The notes under the pieces: model-generated | Seen by the model: the letters and a program-made list of their open reading frames with translations, nothing else | Databases searched by the model: none | What the model was told of the DNA's origin: nothing | Shown here: positions 46,086-61,200 of the stretch, piece by piece | How the letters are laid out: each line of letters starts with the position of its first letter | How positions within the stretch are numbered: the first letter of the stretch is position 1 | Position numbers and translations under genes: made by a program | Assembly: GCA_013397795.1 (NCBI GenBank) | Contig: VZTJ01005471.1 | Coordinates: 68,964 to 132,963 of the forward strand | Length of the DNA: 64,000 nt | Reading direction: 5' to 3' | DNA from: Orthonyx spaldingii | Taxonomy: Eukaryota > Chordata > Aves > Passeriformes > Orthonychidae

Positions 46086-49000
46086 TGTTTCCGTGCAAAG
46101 TCCGGTGGCTCCTGAAGGGGAGCTCAAAGCTAAGCCGATTTGGGCTGGTTTGGTTTTAGCTGAGGCAATTAAAGGGAAAGTACAGGTTGCTGCTGTTTCT
46201 GGAGTGGCAGCATGTGGCACACACTAGGCTATTGTGGGGCAGCACTGATGCTGTTTACCCACTCCAGGGCATTTCCCAGAGCTCATCTAATCGTGGATTT
46301 GCAGTTCTCCAGGAGCCTTAATGCAAGAAGTTTATTTCCCTTGTACTGCTTGTACTTATCTCCCCCAGAGGAAGGGCAAGTATTTGTGTCATACTGTCCA
46401 GTGAAAATGTTGAGTTTGGGTGTGTAAATGTGAGACTTAGTCAAAGCAATTAGCTGAGTAACTATTCAGCTTAAATTGTTTTCCTACACTGTTTCCAGGC
46501 CATGACTAACACCCGCTGTGATACACACCCAGCCTTTTCCAGCACTCACAACTGATATAACTGAGCCTCAGCCACAACTGCCTTGGGATGAACAATCACA
46601 CAGTTCATTTCTAGGCTCTTTGCTCAATCATTGCACATCTACAAGTCAGACTTCAAAACAAAAGTACATAAAGTGGGGCTGATGCTTTGTAGGTACCAGT
46701 TTTTCCTTTAAACTTCGACCGTCCATATTCTTGTTCAAGTACTTCTCTCTGCTCTTTACACTGACCAGCTTTGCTGTGTGAATAGGAGCTGCTCGTAACT
46801 AAGTCCTAGGTAGGTTTTTAAAAGCAAGACTGTACCTCTAAAATTGTTTAAAGTGTTTGATAAAATAATTTGTAAACACATGTTAAAAAACATAGAAGAG
46901 GGAGGTCAGATGAGACTTGAAAACACCCTCTTATAAGACAAATTAACAAGCTCACTATTGGCTAGAAATTGAGGCTCAGCAGTAGAAAGGCCTCTACTCC
47001 AGGCCAGCAGTAGAAAGGCCACAGTTTTCTGATCCTGTGGCCTCAGAAACATCCCAACATCCAATACCACCTTATTTGTCCTCATGCCCTGCTGCACCAC
47101 TCCTCAGTCTTCCCAATTCCAGCTCTTTGCAGGGCTATGCTGTGAACCAGATCAGGGAACCTGTTCCACTGAAAGAAGAAAATAGCTGTAGAAAATAAAA
47201 ATCATTTCATGATCTAATTCATGGCACGTGCCTCACATTCGGGAGGAGCACTGGCTGGATTCCTGCCATCTGCACCACCCTGGAAATCAGCCTGGCATCA
47301 AACCCTGGTCCAGCCTGACCAAGGACATGGAAAAGGTGCCTGTGGCAGGGAACCTGAGGGGCAGGAATAGAGTGGAGGGCTTCTTTCAGTGACTACAGGG
47401 AACCCTGGGAAAGGAGGTGATTTTCAACTGGATTATGGGGAGCAAAGCCAGAGGATATCTGTAGGAGTGCAGGCAAATCCAGGTTGTTTGGACATAAGGA
47501 ATGTAAGCAGCAGCAGGAGCCTTCTTGGGGAAGGACGTCATTGCAGCAACACGAAAGCATCAACTGCGAACACTGTATTTATCCAAACCGTAAAGAACAA
47601 TTTTAAATAAGAAGAGGTTTCAAAGCTGTGTTTAGCTGGAAGATCTGTGTGGGAGAGGGGTGGATACCTTTGGACTTTGTTAATAATTAAGTGGAGGAGT
47701 GTGTTAAAGCCTATGGAATGGACAGCATGGTAGTAAAAATACCATGACTCATTGGAGCTGGAGGTTCGCAAACAGGCCCAGGTAAACAAAATGGCACATG
47801 ACAGATCCTTGTGCAGCAAGACCCATCTCTCTTTAGTGAAACTGAGCCTGAAATGCTCCATTTGCTTCTGGAAACCTCATGATCTCCTGGAAACAATTTG
47901 ATACTGAACCTGCAAGAAACAGAAATTGTGTTCAGAACTAGATGAAAATCCAGCATGTTTTCCAAGCTACACATTTACAATATTCAGCATATTTTCCAAA
48001 CAGTTTTTTTTTCTCATAATAATCCCCGAGCTAATGTCTTTCCAATTAAAAAAACCAAAAACATGAAGAAACCATCTTTTCTTGTATCATTTCACTGACT
48101 CCAAATGCAGCAAGAGCCAGAAGAAAAATCTAGGTATATGGTTTGAAAGAGGCAAGAACAAGAACTTCTCTAAGCAGCAGCCTGTGAAGTCTCCTTTTCT
48201 ATCTTTTGCATATCTTAATATAATTCTCTCCCTTTCTCACTTTTTACCTCCTGTTTATGTCTTGAGGTACATTTGGCTCTAGAAACTGGCAGACAAAATC
48301 CCTAAGGTTTGAATGTAGAGCAGTAAATACACCAAAGCTGGTCTCCTGCCAGCTGCCTATCTCAGGGTGCACACACACTGGTTGTCTGGCTTCCACCTTT
48401 CTACAGCCATAGCTGGAGACCCCAGAAATTTCCAAGCCACTGGGAAATGCTGACAACAGGACAGGCAGATCACTGATGCCGTTCCAGAAGCCTCCAAGTA
48501 CAAGAAGCATCACACAAGAGTGGTTAATTAGAGCTATATCATAGAGTTTTGCACCCATTTTGAGTCACTACCTGACTGCAGTAACTCTGATTACCTCATT
48601 CATGTGTGTGCAACTCTGCAAATATTTGTTAGAGAACACACAATATTTGCTGTTTATCCTGAGGTTCAGCATTACAAATGTTTGCTTAATGTCCAGGCTG
48701 GGATCTTCAAATGTTTCCGATATCTCAGCATACCTCCAATTTATTTCTGTGTAATCTGGAAAGAAAAAAGGTGTTGTCAATATATCTGCCCTGTACATGT
48801 CACCCATGTTTACATCCTGGGAGTTTGCCTGTTGGAGCTGTGCAGAAGGCAAAGTGCCCTGTCAGTGTCCTGCGTGTCCCCAGGTCTGTCACTGCACACA
48901 GACACGCAGGGGAAGCCTCCGATGCCCCACGCAGAGCGAGGCAGATGTGGCACTGCAGACAGGGGGAGGAAAAGGCACTGTTATGTTATCACAGGGTAAG

Positions 49001-49151
49001 TGAGGTTAGATGAACCGAGGGTGTGAGTGTGCTGACATCACCTAATTACAAGAGCTGTCTCTCCACTCAGATTTTACAGTTAGATTAGCTATTATCTATG
49101 ACTGTGCACCAACATGAGTTGTAAGTAAAAACAAACAAACCCAAGCCTCCC
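46086..49151. other. Intergenic DNA, nothing recognised
   Basis: No gene is recognisable. A 28-bp-period pair of CAGCAGTAGAAAGGCC lies at 46977-46992 and 47005-47020. Confidence 0.6.
46977..47020. repeat. Short tandem pair, 28-bp period
   Basis: The 16-mer CAGCAGTAGAAAGGCC occurs exactly twice, at 46977 and 47005. Confidence 0.9.
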
Positions 49152-49224
49152 TTTTTTTTTTTTTTTTTTTTTNNNNNNNNNNNNNNNNNNNNNNNNNNNN
49201 NNNNNNNNNNTTTTTTTTTTTTTT
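49152..49224. other. Assembly gap inside a poly-T run
   Basis: 21 T (49152-49172), then 38 N (49173-49210), then 14 T (49211-49224). The assembler has broken on a homopolymer, so the real length is unknown. Read on the minus strand it is a poly-A run, which could be the tail of a retroposed copy. Confidence 0.98.
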
Positions 49225-52200
49225 GACCCAGTAAAGCTCTAATTAGAACACAAAGTGAAAAAATGTCTTTTTTATCTTATCGGAGCAATGCCATAGGCTA
49301 GTGTTCAGACTGGAAACTGAGTCAGGAAGAAATCCTCAAAGCCAGGTGTCACAGGTGTCACACAACTGCACATCATGGTGTTCTGGCAGCAGAGGAGTCT
49401 TTTGGGGTAATATCAATGTTCTGAGCAGCTCAGCTCTGCTGAAAATGGAAAATCTCATTCCCTCCTCCTACCCCTTCTTGCAGGCACAGCCTCCACCATT
49501 TACCTTCTTTGAGCTTTAGTATTCTTGGCATTTTTCAACTCCCCCAAAAGACTGGGTAGTTGTCTGTAGGTTAGGGACTTGCCTTGCCTCAGCTGGCAGC
49601 CACAGAACACAAGAGCAGGCACAAGGGTGAGGAGAGGACACCGGGAGAGGGCAGAAGGAGAGAGACCTTCCCCATTGCAGCTATAAGGTGTTACATCACT
49701 TCACTTGTTTGTTAAACCACACCTTGGAAGAAGGTGGTAAAGGCCATATTCACTTTCTTTGGATATTAAAAAACAGATCAAAGAGTGGTTGTAATCTCTA
49801 GTGGGTAGTTTCGTTTCCCATTGCGCCAGTGTTAGTTTTATTCCTCTTTTCTTCCCCCATCTTCAAACCCCTTGACTGAGGCCATGTCCCTCTTCACAAG
49901 CACACACTGTCCTTGCCTGCTCTCTTTGTATGAATCCTTCAAGCCTTATTTTTTTTACAAATGTTTTTCCAATTGGTCAACTCTTCATTGACTACTATTA
50001 ACATAATTAAACTAGAATTCTTGTTTCTGTTTGCATGACTATTCAGTTCTTTGGGGCTAAATCTTACTATTTCTCTCAATTTTGTAAAGTGCTGTTTGCC
50101 TACATAGCTCAAGATCCTAAGACATTTTAGCAACTTTCATTTGCTCTTAGAGAAAAGGCTCAAGTCAGTCATTATCCCACGATCAATCCCATGAACTATA
50201 TGCAGAAAAAGATGATTTATTACATAAATAAAGGTGAACTAGGCATTCAAAAAATCAGAGTGAAATACTGGAATCAAAATGTACTTAATCCAGACCCAGT
50301 GAATCTCTGATTAAAAATAAAATAAAATGCTGATTTTTTTTTTTCTCCCTAAACTCTGTAAATTCTTGGAGAGCCCAGCTGGAACAACCAATCATTTTTT
50401 GTTGTTTTTTTCTGTCTCTAGCTCTTACATTGGCTTTTCACTCCAGAAATAAAAACTTTACAGCTGGTATGTATATTACACTAATGATGCTTTGATTTAG
50501 GAATACAACTAACAGATGTTAAATGAATCGAGTCAGATTTGAGTTACCTTTGAGACCTGGCTACAGTGTTTGCTTCTGGAAGGTATGTACATTTTATTTG
50601 TCCCCATGGTTCGTGAAAGTCAGGCTGTCTTTGGATAAATGATGATTTCATGTTTTTCTCAGATATCCACTTGTGTCCATAAATTTGAAAGATGTGTATT
50701 GTGCTATCGGAGAATGTACTTTGAAGTCAGTTTTAGATTTGGTTGCTAATCTGGTGGCCCTGCTTTTCTCTTCTGTAAACAGTGATAAATAGTTTCCAGT
50801 GGGCCCCAATCCAGCAAGGCTCTTCACTAAACAGCCTCTAGGGAGAGTTACTTCAGAGTGAAGGGACAAACCCTACATTAAAAGAAAAGGTTGATAATAC
50901 AAATGCATGAAAAGACTGAATGCTTCCTGCAATATGTGTAGTTTTCTGAATTTGGATAGCTGATCTAGACACTGCTCCAGCCAGCACAGCAGGTTGTACC
51001 CAGAGAAGTCTGTACCTGACACATGGTTTCTGATAAGCTCCTGGATATCAAAAAGATTATTGAACAAATGTTTGATACAGTAGGCTACTGTTTTATATTG
51101 TTTTTCCATTCCTCATCACAAGTCATGACAGGACTAGTAGAAATTAGGTTATTCAATTCTAAGGCTTTGCTGCTCCAAGAGAATAAAAATGTACTTTCAA
51201 AAAATATTTCTGTGCCTTAGGAAAAAAACCCCACCTTTATTCTGTGGATTAATCACTTGGAGCAATGTACTAAGTACACTGAGCCGTTCTTTTTGTGGAA
51301 CACAGGCTCAAGCCTTTGTTCTTGGCAGCCACAACCTTCATGCCGTGCATACTGGAACCCACCGCTGTTATTTTTCGTTCCTCACGGAGAGCAGAGTGCT
51401 CTGCAGCAAAAAAAGGGGCAGCTCCTCCCAGAGGGGCCTGTGCTACAGCACAGCAAACTCCCAGCAAGAGCCTGAGGACACAAGGGTCACAGTAAAGGTC
51501 ACAATGGAAGCCTGATGTGGCATCTCTGCTCTGTAAATGCCGCGCTGGACTTGACACCTTCATCAGTTTTTATGGGTGGTGTTCAGACTGAGGCTCAGGA
51601 GTGGGAAGCTGGTATTAAAAAAAGGAAAAAAATGGACTGCTGAGACCTACCAGATGCAGAGATATTGAGGAGGAAAGAAACAGAGGCCTTCAAATTGTAC
51701 TTTTTTGACAGTGAAGAACTTTGAGTGGAGCCTGGAGGCAGGATGGCAATTGACATTTCCACCCTTCTGTCTCTATCAGTACCCTGCACCCTGCCTATCC
51801 CATACCCTGTGAGCAGGTTTTACCTATTTTTGGGGGGTTCTGTGAGAGAAGAATGTGATTATTTTTTGCCTTGCCAGATTCACTGGTGCAGAAGACAGAG
51901 AAAGCCAGAAAACTATTTTATAAAACCCTAACAAACAGCAAAATTGCATTCTTGCTTTCGTCTTGTATCGCTACAAAAAGTGTAAGTGGTCAACACAGCA
52001 AACTGCAGCTGATAGGAGGTCAGTGCTCCTGGAGACCACATGAACCAGTCACATGTTATCCCTTTGTCAGGAGTATGTGGATGCACGTATTCCTTGGATA
52101 TATTCACATTGGAGGATGTGCCTCCAAAAACCTGGGCCAGAACTTCGAGAGAGATGAAGGCAGCAGCAGGGAACACCCTGCAGCACGCTAACCCTTCCAG

Positions 52201-55200
52201 CACTAAGTGGATAAAAAAAGCACTGTTTTTCAGAAAAGAAAGGACTCATAACCACCTGCAGTGGCTCAGCTTTACAAAGTGCAGTCGCTCAGTGTTAACA
52301 AAGTTACTCTTCCTATTTGTCAGCAGGCACACAGACCTCGCAGGGCTCCACCCAGAACTGTAGAGCCATCAGATTTGGTAAGAATTCAGCCCTGAAGAAA
52401 ACAGCTGCAACCATGAATGCAGATCTTTTGCCCTCAAATTAGTGGGAGTTTGATATAACAGGTGATATTTTAGATTGACCTTTTAATGCTCAATGTATAT
52501 ACATGACTTCTCTGCAAAATGAGGATGAATGCCTACTTGTTGAATTTATTTTCATATTTGCTTGATGGAACCACTCCTCTCTCATTGAAAAATATTTCTC
52601 CTTGCATTTGTCTTATGGCATTACAAGAACACAAATAGGTGATTTCCCATAAACTATATATTTTTTTAATCCTTATAAAATTTTGTCTCTACAAATAACA
52701 AAGTATACCCCCCTGGAAATTATTTAAGCCTAAAAATTAAATATTTGCTGTTTAAATTTCTCTCTGGTTGACAAGGAAAGCTGTAGTCCCTCTTCTGAGC
52801 AGACAAAGCATAAGGCACAGCAGATCTGAGCAATGTAGTCATCAAAGCCACTAAAGCAAGCCCTAAATCCTGTTTCAGAAAACCATAGAGTAGCATTTTA
52901 AATACTCTGGGAGTAGTTTCATATTACCAGCATCTGGTTTAAAATAGTAACAGGACCATTGTGCCATCCTCTAAAATAATGATACTATCATAACAAAAAT
53001 ATTTGCATGAAGTAAATGGACATTGAGTAACTGTGGACTTCTGTACCGGTGATTGCACTGTGTCAAACCAGGGCAAAAACAAGGTGGAGAGAACAGAAAA
53101 CACCTGAGACAAAACGACTTGTACCCTTTTCCATATTGCTGCTTAGAACAGTGTCCCCTTACCCTTTGAACAAAGATAAAAACACTTCTACTAGCAAAAA
53201 AACCCCAAAGCCCACCCTGCCAAACCTAAATGAACATAGTTCTTCCTCATTGCAAATATGTGTGACTGGTACCTTGAGTTTTTACTCTTTGATTATTTTG
53301 TTTTTCTAATTGTTGATAAAGTTAAATCTCTCCAAAAATTTGGAATTGGTGTGCTTTGAGTTTTTCAGTGATGGAATTTTATACCACCTCTCACCCTGTC
53401 ACAGTTCTAAGACATTGCACTGAAGGTGGCCTGCAATTTGGCATGGAGGTACAGATTAAATAACAAATTCCAATTAGTTATTTCAAACATACCTGGAAAA
53501 TATTTTGAAAACATAGCAATGCAAATGAATAAAAGACTGTGCTCTGGGACATATATAATGATGTTACTATCACAGAAATCTCTGTAAGAGAATTTGCTGC
53601 ACTCTGAAAGAGGCAGTGAAGGAAAAAACAGGCTTTGAAGATCGTCTCAATGCGGTTTACATGAGACATTTTGCATGTCAGGTGAAAAACATTTTAAAGT
53701 GAAGCTGGATACTCTCCAGGTTTTCCTGTGGAGACATGTCTCAAGTGAAAAGCTTACAAAACCAGAAGTTTAAAGTGCTGGAATGGCAATGATGCTTGGG
53801 GCTGATCAGGGCTGCATCCCCATAGCCTAGAGCTCTTTCTTTGCTGCTGAATGGTTTCTGACAAAAGATTGAACCCAACTCTTTAACAAAGAAGGGATAG
53901 CAGATGACTTGTTATCTCTTCTATAGAAAGCAAAATACCTGTTCTTGCTTAGATCAGGGAACAGGGGCATGTCTTGGGAACACCTTTGTGAAAGAGAAGG
54001 CTAAGGGGGCAGTTTCTGTCCTTGTGCTGAACTGGGTTTGGTCCTTTTGGAAGCACCATGAATGAGCTGGAGTTTCTGGACCTGTGTTTTCAGGTGACTG
54101 ACACAGGTAACTACTGCTTGCTAAACACCCTTGCACGTGCCTTTGGCCTGTGGATCCATCCCCATAAACTCATTTAATGCATCTCCCTATGGAGATGTGG
54201 AGTTGGGAGGCAGTAGCATAAGTGGGGTTCTCTGATGTCACTGCCCTGTGCTGGCTTAGTTAATATTTAAATAACATCTCATTTTGAGCAATTAAGTTGT
54301 TCTTTTTTCTTAGGCTCTTGTTTCTTAGGCTCTTGCTCAGAAAATCATCATGATCCTCCATAAAAATACGTAAGTACTGATGAAATGAACACATATTTGG
54401 ACCTGGAATGATTGCTCTACTTCTGTTAGTTTGTGTGACTATTCACTGCAATCACTGGGAAAGACCCAACCCAATAAAATTTTGCATTTGTATTTTTACA
54501 CAAGGAAGCAATACTGACTGTGCAGTTAGTAAAGTGCTTGAGAGCAAGTTGGAAAAAAGAACTATTCCTAGTCATACACACATTGCATGTGTGCCAGGAA
54601 ACAAGCAAAACCTGATTTCCCAAGCATTTTGTGTGATGGGAACTTCAGCTGGCCACATGCTCTCCCCCAGTTCCTTTAGCTTCATGTCCTTTGTTTTCAA
54701 CCCTAGACTGAACATCCTCCAGCATCCCTGGTTTTGGGGCAAAGTAGCTGATTTGTCCCCATGCTCATGGCACGCACTTTTGCAGAGACCACATCAGCTG
54801 GCAAACACTTAACTGTGTAAGAATAATCATTACTGGTACAAATTACAGCAAAACCTGCCCTATACCATTCCAAACCTGCACGTACTGTACCTAACCATTA
54901 TCTTCATCACCATTACCGATAACTTCTCTGTTAGTTTTGGTGCAGCACTTGAATGAATGTTTTCTTTGCCTGTTGTGAAATCCCATCTTTGTACATAGCG
55001 CACTAAAACCCGCAGATCTCTCACACGACATCCTAACTCGATTTCAAGTGTTCTGATTTGTGAAGAACACATAAATCCGGTGTGAACTCGCTGTTCATCC
55101 TTGCTCTGATTGCTAATTTGTCTTCAGGCAGGTTCGTTCCTACCCGAGCAGCACGAGAGGTGATCGATGGCAGTGAGGAGAGCGATAAACACCTGACCTC

Positions 55201-58200
55201 TAGTGGCAGCTGTGCGGGCTCGGTGGGAAGGGAGAGAGCTGGAAATGGGGGGGAAAAAGGGATTATGGAGTAAGATGGAACTGTGAAGTGGAATCTGAAC
55301 TTCCATTAGTTGCTTTGTCAGTTTTTGTTTAATTATTTTTCTACCGAAATCTCAGCTCAGAATCCAGGGTATTTCTGTTTCTGAAACTTTTCTTCACGTT
55401 TATTACAGTGTTTAAGGAGTGTGTGCATAGTCTTCCAAAAGAAACACAGCAATATCCTAACAAGTTTTATATCTTCAAACAGAAGGCTTTTGGTAAGTTT
55501 GTCACTTTGGTTGTTTCCCCCCCATGCACACACAGTTTTGGGTCCTCATGAGACATCATTCCTGCTCCTCACTGGCACAGAATATTTCCCCAGTGAAAAT
55601 ACATACTTCACTATCAGCACTCTGCACATCAAAGCTTTCCTTCCTGTTGGGCTAAAAATACAGCAGCTATTTCATAAACAAAGGTCATAACCTTGCTAAT
55701 CAAGTGCTCAACCCAAATATTAAATCCCCTCATTGAGAAACAACAGTCTTGTTTTTGACCCCTGCAGGATTAAATTTCAAAGTGCTGGTTTACACAAACT
55801 TTCTCCTAAGCAAAAAACCATTGTCTGGAAATTATGGTAAAACTTACTTTTCATTACAGGTTTTTGAGGCCTTCAGACTGCCAGTACAATCTGTTAATGT
55901 GACAGTGGCAAAGCTGCAGGAGGACTGGAGCAAAGGCAGTTTCCAGGAGTCATTATTTTCCAGCTGGAGTTAGAGTAACTCATGCTTATTTCCTGAAGCC
56001 AAATTGCAGATGAAGCTACAAAGTGATTCAAAGCATTCTGTACATTATAAACAAGTCAACACAGCCATATGAAGAAATGATTTCAGAAAAAAAAAGCTGT
56101 GCAAATACTTTAGGCCATTTAAATGATCACATTAATTGGGACATGGTGGGGTAAATTTGGGGTTTCCTTATGGTGCTGATTTGACAAGGGCATAGAAACA
56201 GTACTATACTGTTTAATTAATGTTTCTCATAAAAAACCATGAAATTATCATAGTGATGTCTAAAAATCTTTTCATGTTTGAGCCATTTATATGTTTACTA
56301 TTTAATAAAAAAAATCTGCTACATTTTCCTTCTAATAGCCTCTGAGAATCTGATTTTTCTTCTCTCTGTTGAGACTAGTTCAAAATCTCCTTCCTTACCT
56401 TCAAGGCGCTCTGGCACAAGCCCAAGATACCCAATGGCTTGTCCTACACAAGATGTCAAAGTGAATTAACAAAAAAAGATGTGAATTTAAAGTGAATATA
56501 ACTCGAGTATATAAAATTTCTCTATGGACACTCATTTAGGAGTCAGCTGGCCATAATTATATTAACTTAATTCACGCTCAAAGTGAATTAAACTGAAGTG
56601 AACTAATGGTTTATCTGCATGGGAGAGACACTGTACAATAAGCTCGGTGTAAATTCACAATTCATCAGCTGCTGTGCCCTGACTTCCCTTGTGGAAATGC
56701 AATGTGCCCTCAAGGTGCCTTTGTATGAGGTAACTCAATTATTTTAGGGGGAAAAAAAGGCTATATATGGAAGTGTGGGCTGATTGATAGCAGGTACAGG
56801 AGTGATTGGATTTCAATGGTGCTACGCTAGAAAAAAGGTCAGCATACATCATCTGTGCAGTTGAAGTTTCTCTGCCATTTTGGGACCACAATGGCACCTT
56901 CTATGCTGTAGGGTCTGTTTTGAACTGCAGAAAGCCAAAGAGCATTTTTAATGTTTCTATAGCAGGGGAACAGCCAATTAGTACTGAGTACCTGGTGTAC
57001 CATCGGCTCATATTTTTATTCACTATTAGTGAATCATGGAGGAGTGCAGAGAAGCCTTAACCATTTCTGGATGAAAACAGCCAAAAGCAGTTACATACTA
57101 AAATTTACATTGTCACCCAGCTTGGTTTAACTTTACTGAGTATCTCGGTATTAATTCCCCCCTAAATAATTTCCCACTTTTCTTTATTCATTAGATTTAA
57201 CAGCATTTTCTGTTAGCATAAGGAAAGCAGTAAGAAATATGGAGACATCCCTACTTGCAAGACTCCTTTAAATGTAACCAGCATCGTCAGGCAGTCTGTG
57301 ACATTATTATCCAGTTAGGAAAACATCCCTGGCCCCATTCATTCAGCCGTTCCTGCTCATTTTTCCAGGCACAGAACGTTTGTGCTGTAGCAGGCCTTGT
57401 CAGATTTGGAGCCCTTCCAGTACCTGATGAGCATATTAACAGTGCTCCCATTCATGGCCCAGAGCCTGCCAGTTCCATCTAATTTTAGGGAAGTTGCTAT
57501 TTATAGTCGGATGGCTGCGCCTGCTCTGGTGAAAGCCTCGCCGCTGCTGGGTGTGGGGGGGAATTTTATATTTTTGTGCTGTTTTAGTTGGCACATGAAA
57601 AGTTTATGGTTGTAATTTACCCAAGTCCAAAGTACTCTGCCATCCTCCCCAAGGAGCAGCGATGCTCCACGTGAGGATTTACATCAGGAACACTGTGGCA
57701 CTGTTGGCTGTCTGGTTCTCACCCAGCCACGTCCTGGCTGTGTCCAGGCACAGGTGACCCAGAAGTCAGATGACAGTACAGAATCACACTCTTTGCTAAA
57801 TTACTACACGCAGAAAGGTTCCAAGGTCCAAAGGATGGGGGAGAGTGGGAGAATGTGGGGCCAAATCTCTCTGTGCTGTAACATCTGTAGTACAGGTCAA
57901 CTGAAGTGAATTCCTTTTTCCTCATTCCCAAAGAACACATTAGTAGCAGTAGTAATAATACCAGGATTTTGTCTGAATTCATTCACCAACTTTGCAAGTA
58001 GTGTTACAAGATGACAAAAGTTATGGGGCAGAGATTCTCCAACGTAGACTTGGTGGTGAAATTTACTTAAATAGGCTGTTACAACTCAGGCATTTCATTA
58101 ACGTACCAAGAACTAACACTACACTCTGTATATATGTACATGTGTGTGTGTATGGAAAACTGAGAGAGCTGAGAGGAAGTCAGCATTACAGTTCATTTTC

Positions 58201-61200
58201 ACTTGCAGAAAAACAGTCACAGAAAAAGTGAAACCCCCAAACTATTTCATTTAGAAATATAGTGCTCAAATCATATGCAGTCTGGTGCTGTAAAGTTGTA
58301 TAATGACCCTTGGGAAAACATAAGTTGACCTCTTCCAGTTCAAAAGATACTTCATTATGTGTTTTAGTAATTGATAATTTGTTCCCAGTTTTATTGGTGT
58401 GACAGGATGGTGGCTGAAAAATTAAATTCACTTTTTGTAAATTGAAATTGGGGTCCAGCTCATTTTAGATTTTCAAAACAAATCCTGACCTTGGTAGAGG
58501 AACATTTGAGTCACAGAGTTTCAGTCAGGTTATAGTGTTTTGGCTTTAAAACACCCAAAGTTGATAGTGTCTACTCCTGCTTGTCTCTACATAGGCCTCT
58601 GGTATGGGTAATATTAATTTCCTAGATTTGTAGGAGGTGCTTGCAGGGATTGTTTACTCTCTTTCTGATGTTGTAACTTGCTGACACAGAATACGTGTTC
58701 TGCTCATCCCTCATTCTTGCTCCATTAGACAGGAAGACTTAGAAGCTGGAACAGATACAACTATGAGAGTAAAAAAATAATCCTTGTACTCATCAATCTT
58801 AATTGCATTCCAGTTCCTAGTTAATTTGTGTATCACAACAAGAAAGGAACACTGAACCAGCAGAGATACTGGTTCAGCTGAAATTCATATTCAGCCTGGC
58901 TGGGATTCTGCTGAGGCAGAGCTGAACTGGAACTGAACCAGAAAAACAGTTGAAGAAAAAAATAATGGCGTAATTCTGTGGCTAATGTGGTTCACAGGAC
59001 AAAAAGTATTCTTTTCTCTATTAATTTGTAACTGACTGCTGCATGTGATAAAGCCCATGCCCCATGGTCCAGAGGCCATGGGCTGGCAGAGGACTGTAAT
59101 TTCTCTGACATTCAGAGCCAGAAGTGTGTTTCAGCTGCACAATTATGTCAGTAAGTGTTTGTCTCCCGTCCTCCTCTCCAGCTGAAAACAGATGTACCAG
59201 GAAAACGAGGGGTTCAGGTGTTACTGCGGATACAAACTGCAGTGCTGCCTAATGAGAATCACAGGTAAAGCTGCAACAGAGCTCTGAAAGGGCCCAGATT
59301 AACAAATATTTACACTGGTTTGAGCATGAGCTAAGTCGATGAGGATGTGCCTTGTGTGTTACTGGCAAGGTAACGCTGAGCAGCCGTGCAGCTGCAGGAG
59401 TATTTGGGGTTTTTTAGGGCTGTACAAAGAGGTGATGCGAGTCCAGAGGGGTTCGAGCTTCCTGTCACCAGCAGCCCCAGGCCCTGCAGCACGGGTAGAG
59501 CACACACACGTGTCCCACTGGAAGACACAGCTACGATGACATCTCACCTGCCTCTCAAAACCCTGCATGGGACAAGGGGAGGCAGCCCTTCTGCCAGGTT
59601 CTCCCTTGTGCACTCAGGCCAAAGGGGCGTCCCCTCACAGACAAACTTCCAAATGCTTTGGTAAAGCCACTTATGAGAACCTCCTCCATGCACAGCTTTT
59701 CACAAAAAAAACCCCCACCACAATTTGAGAGATTCTTTCTTCCTGCACAGGCTGTCCAATCTCCCTCCTTGCTCTATATCAGCCTTTCTGGGGTGCCTGT
59801 CTTGTGCAGCTTTATGTTGTCTGTTAAGCAAATTAATTATACTGTCCTTGTTGTTTGCATTTTACATATCCTCGCAGCCTTCCCAGAAAAAGCTGACACG
59901 TTATTGCTCTTCCATAAATTGTACTTTTTTTCCCACGTGTTCTTGCCACCCAGGGTGCTATTTTTCATCGTTGTATTCAGGCTCAATGTGGTTTCTCTCC
60001 ACAAATACCTCCAGTGAAACCTAAAACATCATCACCTGTTGCTCTGCACTGTTCAAGGGAGAGTAAAAAAACTGTACATGGTGACCAACCCCAGAAGCTT
60101 CTCCTGCCACCACCAAGTGGGTTGGGGCTGGGTTTTGCAAGCACAGAGTCTCAATGTCTCCATCCTTCTTTCTGGGTTTTATCTGGCCCTCATCCCAGCC
60201 ATTTTAGAGCATTGATGAGTTAAATTACTGTGACTTTGTGGAACGATTTTGAACTAATTAGCCAGTATAAAATTAGTGGCTTTTCATATACCCGTGGTAC
60301 TTGAAGATTTGGTGAATTTTCCTTTGTGGAGAACCTCTGGCTGGTAACAAGGCAGGGATTATAACTTCAAGGAAGGTTTTTGCCTGTATGCTGAAACAAG
60401 ACATTTTCCTCTACAGCTAATATTTTCCTTTTTTAGTTATTCTGAGGTAAAGCAATTGCTTCCATCTTTCTTCTCCCCACTCTTTATGTTTGAGGTGTAT
60501 TCTAGTTTATTGTTCCCAAAGCAAGAGCAGCAAGATCATTCTTCAGTCTCGACTGATGCTGTGCCCCTAGAAAATTTTGACTTTTATAGTAATGGCCTTC
60601 CACTCTCTCTTATGGCAGTCATTTTGGGGTCTATAAACACTGACAGCTGTATCCAAAGCAAAAGAAAATTTGAAATAGTGGATGGACACATGTCTCCATG
60701 TCGAGGAATCTTGATGGATTTTAATTTCCTTTTGTGAGTTCCTTGCTGCTGCAGTTTCTCTCAGTCGGTATGAGCCAAAGCAGTTGAGTTTTTTTTTTAC
60801 TTCCATGCTGCTTAGAACCTTTTCTGATCAGTTGCAGCCAGCTGGCCAGTGGCTTTATCCATCCATCTTCTCTTTCTGAACATTACAGCTGGACTTCCTA
60901 ATTTGCCCAGAGGTTTTATCTCCTCAAGTCTATATCACCTGTAATTACTTCTTGGGAAGCCACCTGATGTTAATTTTAATATTTTTAGAAAGCATCCAGC
61001 TCTTATTTAAGACTATTTTGGTCTTTTTGATTTTTGTGTGACTGTCAGAGTTCAATTTCTTTAGCTGCAGCAGTTAATCAGCTTTCAAAATCTTGCCTAT
61101 TATTTCCACTGGGGAGACTGACAAAGACCCCACCTGTACTTTCCTTTTCCAGACAAGGAAAACATCAGTTCTGTAACGTTTTTTCCCCAAACAAACCTGT

